From: UBA2289 sp041677365 | GTDB lineage: Bacteria > Bacillota_I > Bacilli_A > Izemoplasmatales > Hujiaoplasmataceae | Length of the DNA: 11,204 bases | NCBI GenBank assembly: GCA_041677365.1 | Contig: JBAYQC010000045.1 | Coordinates: 1-11,204 of the forward strand | Direction of reading: 5' to 3' | Part shown: piece after piece, positions 7,112-11,204 of the stretch | Numbering within the stretch: position 1 is the first letter of the stretch | Layout of the letters: every line of letters starts with the position of its first letter | Program-made: the position numbers and the translations under genes | The notes under the pieces: model-generated | Told to the model about the DNA's origin: nothing | The model's database searches: none | The model's input: only the letters and a program-made list of their open reading frames with translations

Positions 7112-7432
7112 CCTGGGGTTTTCGCTTATATTCATGAAATAAATAAAGAAGAACTATGGAAAAAAACTATAGCTATCAGTAACGCGATAAAAGAATCAGA
7201 TGTTTTCATTGAACCGATAACAGTATCAATTGGAATAGTTTTGACCTCAGAATTAAATCAAGAATATGGTTTAGAATCAAAGGTTTCTCAGTTTGTTGAA
7301 ATGACCTTAATGCGTCTTGAAAAAGCCAAAGGCAAAGGTAAAGATCAAATAGTTTCTCATAAGAACGATGTTTTTGATTTTACCGAAGGCATCATTCTCT
7401 TAGTTGATGAAGACGAGACTTACCAAAATTTA

Positions 7433-8926
7433 ATGGTAAAAATATTTGATCGGATTAATTATAAATGTATTATTGCTAAAGATATTTCAAAACTGAATAT
7501 CGGGGAAATATTACAAGGGTTTGTTATTAATGTAAACATATATTTAATCTATTATTTTGTAACTATAAATATCATCTATCTGATATTATTAGTTTTAGCT
7601 TTAAAGGGATCAAGAGAACAAGTTGAATTGGCCAAAACTAAGAAGTATTCATTGCTATTTTCTGATAGTTTACTTCCGGGTATTTCGATTATCGCTCCGG
7701 CATATAATGAAGAAATAAGTATTATCGATAGTGTCACTTCACTTTTAAATCTAAAATATCCTAATTACGAAGTAATTGTTGTTAATGATGGTTCAAAGGA
7801 TGAGACTCTGAATAAGTTAATTGAACATTTTGAGTTAGAAAGGAAACATTTTTCTTATAATGATTCTTTAGCTACTAAAAAGGTTAGAGGAATCTATATC
7901 TGCAAAAATATTCCCAATTTAGTTGTCGTTGATAAGAATAACGGTGGTAAAGCTGATGCACTTAATGTTGGGATTAATGTTAGTGCTAAACCATTTGTCT
8001 GTGGGATTGACGCTGATAGTATATTGGAAAGTGATTCTTTGTTAAAACTAGCTTCAGCGATGTTAGATGATACTACACCCCATTTAGCAATGGGTGGAAA
8101 CATCTATCCAGCTAATGGTTTTACTTTTAATCGGGGACAGGTCGAGACTTATGGAATTCCAAAAGAAATCCTTTGCCGCTTGCAAACAATTGAATATTTA
8201 CGAGCATTTACTAGCGGTAGGATTGGTTGGAGTAAACTCAGAAGTTTGATGATTATCAGTGGTGCTTTTGGTTTGTTTCATAAAGATACACTGATAAGAA
8301 TTGGCGGTTATTTGACTATTAGTGGTAGTTTGAAAAAGGATACTGTCGGTGAGGATGTGGAACTGGTTGTAAGACTTACAAGAGATGCTCTTGAAAGAAA
8401 AGAACCGCTTAGGGTTGTATACATTTACAATGCATATTGCTATACTGAACTACCCAGTGATTTAAAGACCTTATCTAAACAAAGAAATAGATGGCAAAGA
8501 GGTTTAATTGATATCTTGTCTTATCACCGGAAACTAGCATTAAAGCCAAAATTTAAACAAATTGGATTTATCGGTTATCCCTACTTTTTTATTTTTGAAT
8601 TCTTAGGACCATTTTTTGAAATGTTCGGATATTTGATGTTGATTGTTGCTCTGGCTTTAAATCTATTGAACTTAGAAATAATTTTAGCAATTTTTACTGC
8701 TTCTATTGGTTTTGGAATTGTAATTTCTTTATTTTCACTCCTGATGAGTGAAAGAGAAATAAAATTAATGAGTGCAAAGGAAACTTTTATTCTTTTATTA
8801 TATGCTTTCATCGAAAACTTCGGTTACCGGCAATTTATCAGTTTGCACCGGGTTTTTTCTAGTTTCTCTGCCCTTAAAGAAAGTGGTCAATGGGGAGTTC
8901 AAAAGCGAAAAGGTTTTAAAAAGTAA
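7433..8926 (+). CDS. Membrane-bound family 2 glycosyltransferase (processive polysaccharide synthase type), fused to receiver-domain remnant
   Basis: The intact part is a GT2 enzyme of the BcsA/PgaC/hyaluronan-synthase style, which builds extracellular polysaccharide from an NDP-sugar at the membrane. A first transmembrane helix lies at about 7535-7605. The catalytic domain shows IIAPAYNEE, VVNDGSKDE (DGS at 7787), KNNGGKADALN, GIDADS (DAD at 8009-8017), ISGAFGLF, GEDVEL (8348-8362) and QRNRWQRG (Q/RxxRW, about 8480-8503). All four key motifs are preserved. Three or so hydrophobic helices follow from about 8560 to 8810, consistent with a membrane channel. The frame is continuous with the truncated receiver domain upstream, and the nearest ATG (7433, used here) lies in that remnant, so the first 31 residues are probably not native GT2 sequence. 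The polymer made cannot be named. Such GT2 genes often neighbour GGDEF/receiver genes, which fits the fusion. Confidence 0.8.
   Translation: MVKIFDRINYKCIIAKDISKLNIGEILQGFVINVNIYLIYYFVTINIIYLILLVLALKGSREQVELAKTKKYSLLFSDSLLPGISIIAPAYNEEISIIDSVTSLLNLKYPNYEVIVVNDGSKDETLNKLIEHFELERKHFSYNDSLATKKVRGIYICKNIPNLVVVDKNNGGKADALNVGINVSAKPFVCGIDADSILESDSLLKLASAMLDDTTPHLAMGGNIYPANGFTFNRGQVETYGIPKEILCRLQTIEYLRAFTSGRIGWSKLRSLMIISGAFGLFHKDTLIRIGGYLTISGSLKKDTVGEDVELVVRLTRDALERKEPLRVVYIYNAYCYTELPSDLKTLSKQRNRWQRGLIDILSYHRKLALKPKFKQIGFIGYPYFFIFEFLGPFFEMFGYLMLIVALALNLLNLEIILAIFTASIGFGIVISLFSLLMSEREIKLMSAKETFILLLYAFIENFGYRQFISLHRVFSSFSALKESGQWGVQKRKGFKK
7526..7528 (+). promoter_or_regulatory. Possible ATT start of the glycosyltransferase with AAGGG site
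   Basis: Glycosyltransferase homology (its N-terminal membrane helix) begins about here, but the frame has no ATG, GTG or TTG nearby. An AAGGG at 7515-7519 stands six bases before an in-frame ATT, which could be a rare start or a mutated ATG. The alternative is ATG 7433 inside the receiver remnant, which lacks a clear ribosome-binding site. Confidence 0.25.
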
Positions 8927-8969
8927 AGTTGATTATTTTTAAAAATACAATTAAAGAGGAAGTGTCTAT

Positions 8970-9878
8970 ATGTTTAAAAAAATTTTGCTAGTTTTATGTT
9001 TGTTCTTTATATCATTTAGTTTCAGCTATCAAATTAAAGCTGACATGGGTCCTAAGCCAACAACTACTGTTGAAGTAGTTGGTTTATTAGAACCCTATTA
9101 TTTTGATTTGCTTTATGAAGTTGATTCAAGTAGTGTAGCAACCCACGATGAAGTAACTTTCAATGAACAACTAGAATATGATTATTATGATCTTGATTAC
9201 CCCGATACATTGAATGGTTACCAGGATGAAGATGGTTTTGCTTCATATACCTTATATCGCACCAGTCCTCATTCCATTGCTCAGGTCGAAGAGAATAAAT
9301 TCGTCTGTGGTTATTTTTCACCACCAAGAACTTTCAAGATTGTTTTGATTCTCGATAATGATGAAATAATCGTTTCTAAGATTTTACAAAAGAGTTTGTT
9401 TCACTCAAAATTTGTTTTTGACTTAAGTGATTTTTCTAAAACTTCAGCGGATTCAAAAGTTATCGATGGAATAACTGTTTATGAAGTTAGCGATGGTCTA
9501 ACTCAATCGATCCCTTGGGAAAAAGCAATTATAAGTTTTATAACGACAGTTACTTTAACTATAATAATCGAGTTAATTATTCTTTTCTTATTTATGTATC
9601 GCAAGCAGGATTCATTTATTTTAGTATTGAAAATCAACCTTTTTTCTCAAGGATTACTGTATTTGGCGATGATATTAAGTTATTTATCAAGCGACTTTTT
9701 TGGTTATCTTGGGGCTTTAATAATTGGCGAATTGATTGTCTTTGTGTTTGAAATTTATATGGTAGGTAGGTTCTTAAAAGAAAAAAGCAAGTCTAAAGCT
9801 TGTACTTATGCCTTGATAGCTAATTTAATAAGTCTATTAAGCGGAGTGTTATTCTTCAGTATATTTTTACCATTTTAA
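8970..9878 (+). CDS. Secreted/membrane protein of unknown function with DMGPKP motif and four C-terminal TM helices
   Basis: A 302-residue protein. Residues 1-24 form a signal peptide (KK, a long hydrophobic core, cleavage probably after SYQIKA). It is directly followed by DMGPKP, which I recall as a recurrent sequence just after the signal peptide in uncharacterised low-GC Gram-positive proteins. An acidic, Tyr/Asp-rich extracellular domain spans about 25-184. Four predicted membrane helices follow at about 186-209, 215-238, 243-267 and 278-300. The second half, with a Glu in the first and third helices, suggests a membrane-embedded module rather than a simple anchor. GAGGAAG at 8955-8961 supports the ATG. 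It lies 43 bases after the glycosyltransferase with no terminator between, so it is probably co-transcribed and could assist polymer synthesis or export, but nothing in the sequence proves this. Confidence 0.7.
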   Translation: MFKKILLVLCLFFISFSFSYQIKADMGPKPTTTVEVVGLLEPYYFDLLYEVDSSSVATHDEVTFNEQLEYDYYDLDYPDTLNGYQDEDGFASYTLYRTSPHSIAQVEENKFVCGYFSPPRTFKIVLILDNDEIIVSKILQKSLFHSKFVFDLSDFSKTSADSKVIDGITVYEVSDGLTQSIPWEKAIISFITTVTLTIIIELIILFLFMYRKQDSFILVLKINLFSQGLLYLAMILSYLSSDFFGYLGALIIGELIVFVFEIYMVGRFLKEKSKSKACTYALIANLISLLSGVLFFSIFLPF

Positions 9879-9892
9879 TAAACTTTATCAAT

Positions 9893-9933
9893 AAAAAACC
9901 ATCACTCATATATAAAGGTGTGATGGTTTTTTT
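9893..9933. terminator. Bidirectional rho-independent terminator
   Basis: AAAAAACCATCAC (9893-9905) pairs with GTGATGGTTTTTT (9920-9932) around a 14-base loop. The T run on the right serves the plus-strand gene ending at 9878. The A run on the left becomes a T run for the minus-strand gene ending at 9949. It separates two convergent units. Confidence 0.88.
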
Positions 9934-9948
9934 AATATTATGATTATA

Positions 9949-10254
9949 CTAATTGGTAAAAGTTGTATTCGATATTACCCATTGATGCAATTTAATGTTT
10001 AGCCAGAAACCATAGATTCCTATTGTTATAATTGTCAGTAGAAACCATTTGATGTATTGACCGAATAATCCCATGGCTGTACCCTTAAAAACTAATTGTT
10101 TACCGTCGATATAAGTATGCTTTGCATACCATCTTTGGGTATAACATACTGCCCAAGGGATTCCCAATCCTAAAGTGATTATTGCCAGAAAAACTGATAA
10201 CAGTCTAATACCAATTAAACCTAATAAACCACCTGTAAATTTTGATTCTTGCAT
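9949..10254 (-). CDS. Small DUF898 (YjgN-like) membrane protein
   Basis: The 101-residue product fits the DUF898/YjgN family, membrane proteins of unknown function. The pattern FTGGLLGLIG ... ITLGLGIPWAVCYTQRWYAKHT ... GKQLVFKGT ... ITIGIYGFWLNIKLHQW is the family signature ('f.Gt...l.g ... iTlGiy.pW ... W...~t'). It holds two hydrophobic segments (about 14-36 and 65-86), each ending in the G-I/L-x-x-W turn, and the two halves look like copies of one another. Many DUF898 proteins are about three times longer; this is the compact form known from low-GC Gram-positives. The start is supported by AAAGGAG (minus strand, 10266-10272). It is transcribed divergently from the RND exporter and stops against the shared terminator. 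Confidence 0.8.
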   Translation of the reverse strand: MQESKFTGGLLGLIGIRLLSVFLAIITLGLGIPWAVCYTQRWYAKHTYIDGKQLVFKGTAMGLFGQYIKWFLLTIITIGIYGFWLNIKLHQWVISNTTFTN

Positions 10255-10289
10255 TAGTTAATTTTCTCCTTTAAATTAGATTTTGTTAT

Positions 10290-10295
10290 ATTATA
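10290..10295 (-). promoter_or_regulatory. Probable -10 box (TATAAT, minus strand) of the DUF898 gene
   Basis: On the minus strand TATAAT lies about 35 bases before the ATG, a normal leader length. A TTTACT sequence upstream could be the -35 but the spacing of 19 is long. The 227-base gap between this gene and the exporter therefore carries two divergent promoters. Confidence 0.4.
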
Positions 10296-10404
10296 TCAAG
10301 TTATCATAATGAATAGTAAAAATATTGAAAAATATATTAAAAAACAATATTTTTTTCGTTAAGTACTTTCTATAAGAAATCACAAAAAACTCAAGTTAAA
10401 TTGT

Positions 10405-10433
10405 TTGTGTTTATCGAAGATGTTTGCTATAAT
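10405..10433 (+). promoter_or_regulatory. Promoter of the RND exporter (TTGTGT - 17 - TGCTATAAT)
   Basis: The -35 candidate TTGTGT (10405-10410) is exactly 17 bases from TATAAT (10428-10433), which also has the extended TG-C element. Transcription would start near 10440, at the left edge of the TetR-type operator, so a bound repressor would block it. Confidence 0.7.
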
Positions 10434-10440
10434 TTTATTA

Positions 10441-10458
10441 ACCGACCGAACGGTCGGT
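10441..10458 (+). promoter_or_regulatory. TetR-family operator (ACCGACCG-AA-CGGTCGGT)
   Basis: Two perfect 8-base inverted half-sites flank a 2-base centre, and the sequence is much richer in G-C than its surroundings. ACCGACC/GGTCGGT inverted repeats of this type are classic operators for TetR-family repressors controlling drug efflux genes. It overlaps the predicted transcription start of the exporter, which implies repression relieved by a small-molecule ligand. No TetR gene lies in the window; it may be further downstream or elsewhere. Confidence 0.8.
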
Positions 10459-10481
10459 CGAGAAAGAGAAGGTATATGCTT

Positions 10482-11204
10482 ATGAGTAAATATAGTGTTA
10501 AAAGACCGATAACGGTTTTAATGGGAGTGTTGATAATAATTGTCTTGGGAATATATTCAGTAACGAAACTTCCCCTTTCGCTATTTCCAGATATCAATTT
10601 GCCCTATATAGTAACTTTAACGACTTATCCAGGCGAAAGTCCTGAGACAGTTGAAAGAGAAGTGACTGAAAGAATTGAGTCTTCTGTCGCGACAATCGGA
10701 AACTTTGAAGAAGTTCAATCGATGAGTTATGAAAATTTTGCTGTATCAATTATTACTTTTGCTGACAGCACAAATATGGATACAGTAGTTATTGAATTAC
10801 GCGAGAATTTAAATAATATTGATTTTGATGAGGGAGTTGGTCTGACCAGGATTTTAAGGATATCTCCGGATATGTTACCGGTAATGTCGATTACTATCTC
10901 TCAGACTTATGATGAAGATCTATCTGATGAAGAAATCCTAATCAGAAACACCCAATGGATTAATTCGGAAATTATTACTGAATTAAATAGTATTCCTGGT
11001 ATTGCTGATGTAAGTATATCAGGATCAGCTGATGTCGTTTTACAAATAAATCTAGACTCTGACTTACTTACAACTTATGGATTGAATGAAGCTTCTGTAT
11101 TGGAAACTATTGAAAGACAAAATGTTGGAGGGTTAGTAGGTGTAGCTTTAGATAACGGTGAGTTACGTATGCTATATCTTGGAGACAAACCTCATACTTT
11201 AGAT
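10482..11204 (+). CDS. RND-family efflux transporter permease, N-terminal part (3' end outside window)
   Basis: 241 codons are visible and the frame is open to the right edge. The start matches RND exporters of the HAE1/AcrB and SwrC (YerP) type: SVKRPITVLMGVLIIIVLGIYSVTKLP with a first membrane helix at about 10-28, the conserved LPLSLFPDINLPYIVTLTTYPGESPETVERE segment at 30-60, and then the periplasmic-type porter subdomain (PGIADVSISGS, VLQINLD, EASVLETIERQN). In Gram-positives such proteins export surfactants, drugs or lipids by proton antiport without an outer-membrane channel. ATG 10482 has GAGAAGG at 10466-10472 with a nine-base spacer; ATG 10476 is in the same frame but too close. Regulation by a TetR-type repressor is indicated by the operator just upstream. 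Substrate unknown. Confidence 0.88.
   Translation, partial: MSKYSVKRPITVLMGVLIIIVLGIYSVTKLPLSLFPDINLPYIVTLTTYPGESPETVEREVTERIESSVATIGNFEEVQSMSYENFAVSIITFADSTNMDTVVIELRENLNNIDFDEGVGLTRILRISPDMLPVMSITISQTYDEDLSDEEILIRNTQWINSEIITELNSIPGIADVSISGSADVVLQINLDSDLLTTYGLNEASVLETIERQNVGGLVGVALDNGELRMLYLGDKPHTLD

Larger units (their letters stand above)
5806..7525 (+). pseudogene. Broken ODP (di-iron metallo-beta-lactamase fold) - coiled coil - GGDEF - partial receiver signalling gene
   Basis: Starts at ATG 5806 behind GGAG (5793-5796). Frame 1 holds the first half of an ODP domain (IDPG at residues 30-33, then NIDYILLQSNDFLNI where functional relatives have a HxDxDH/V metal motif). A one-base shift near 6146 moves to the frame that completes it: FIPTPFLPFPECFATY, KILFSGHLF, FHETIMPS, IERIMPRLG. 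Relatives read TPFLHFPGCF, LFSSDLFG and PQHG, so nearly all iron ligands are substituted. A linker with a coiled coil (LEEKISNLQEKIS, about 6809-6847) leads to a GGDEF domain (CPLTNLYNQRF at 6878, IDDLLEINQKYGKIKGD, SIGIV). Its signature region reads KQN-stop-PGVF, with the TGA at 7109. The first part of a receiver domain follows (ILLVDEDETYQNLM, 7391-7435), ending before the phosphoacceptor aspartate. The frame then enters the glycosyltransferase. Intact homologues would be oxygen-sensing diguanylate cyclase-like regulators; this copy is probably non-functional. Confidence 0.75.

Noticed and set aside
7894..8103. Minus-strand 69-codon frame
   Set aside because: It is antisense to the well-conserved GT2 catalytic domain and shows no family resemblance.
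8581..8811. Minus-strand 76-codon frame
   Set aside because: It is the mirror of the GT2 membrane helices, and its apparent composition follows from them.
9515..9751. Plus-strand 78-codon frame
   Set aside because: It is an out-of-frame shadow inside the DMGPKP membrane protein, with no start signal.
10255..10404. Riboswitch or small RNA in the divergent gap
   Set aside because: The stretch is plain AT-rich sequence with promoter elements only; no conserved riboswitch core or stable G-C stem was seen.
1..11204. Insertion sequence, phage, CRISPR array, tRNA or rRNA
   Set aside because: No transposase or integrase motif, terminal inverted repeats, spaced direct repeats, tRNA cloverleaf or rRNA signature was recognised on either strand.

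Overview
The window is AT-rich DNA read with the standard bacterial code: Trp is TGG throughout the intact genes, and TGA occurs only as a stop or at a lesion. Shine-Dalgarno sites are mostly good (AGGAG, GGAG), genes are tightly packed, and several -10 boxes are of the extended TGnTATAAT type. This points to a low-GC monoderm of the Bacillota/Tenericutes side. An Acholeplasma-, Izemoplasma- or Haloplasma-like relative is possible, but that is inference; no marker gene here fixes the taxon.

Left part (1-3570): the 3' end of a Gfo/Idh/MocA-type oxidoreductase closes with a hairpin terminator. Four tightly coupled genes follow (616-3537): a SOUL heme-binding protein, a tocopherol-cyclase-like protein, a NimA-like FMN split-barrel flavoprotein and an NAD(P)-dependent epimerase/dehydratase. 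Overlaps and minimal spacing suggest one operon with a tetrapyrrole, lipid or redox theme.

Middle part (3570-5721): a clear extended -10 promoter drives a short RCK_C (TrkA-C) protein that looks like the stump of a potassium channel subunit. Behind it lie a serine beta-lactamase-like hydrolase and an SGNH/GDSL hydrolase.

Central curiosity (5806-8926): a second near-identical promoter starts a large decayed locus. In order it holds an oxygen-binding di-iron-type metallo-beta-lactamase (ODP) domain whose metal ligands are nearly all replaced, a linker with a coiled coil, a GGDEF domain with a degenerate signature, the first half of a response-regulator receiver domain, and then, in the same reading frame, a complete membrane family 2 glycosyltransferase. 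A one-base frameshift near 6146 and an in-frame TGA at 7109 break the signalling part, while the glycosyltransferase is intact but has lost its own obvious start codon. I read this as a c-di-GMP-type regulator collapsing into the polysaccharide synthase it probably once sat next to. A secreted/membrane protein of unknown function (8970-9878) follows.

Right part (9880-11204): a bidirectional terminator separates this block from a small DUF898-like membrane protein on the minus strand, which is made of two similar halves. Divergent from it, a promoter overlapped by a near-perfect TetR-type operator drives an RND-family exporter that runs off the right edge. The repressor gene itself is not in the window.
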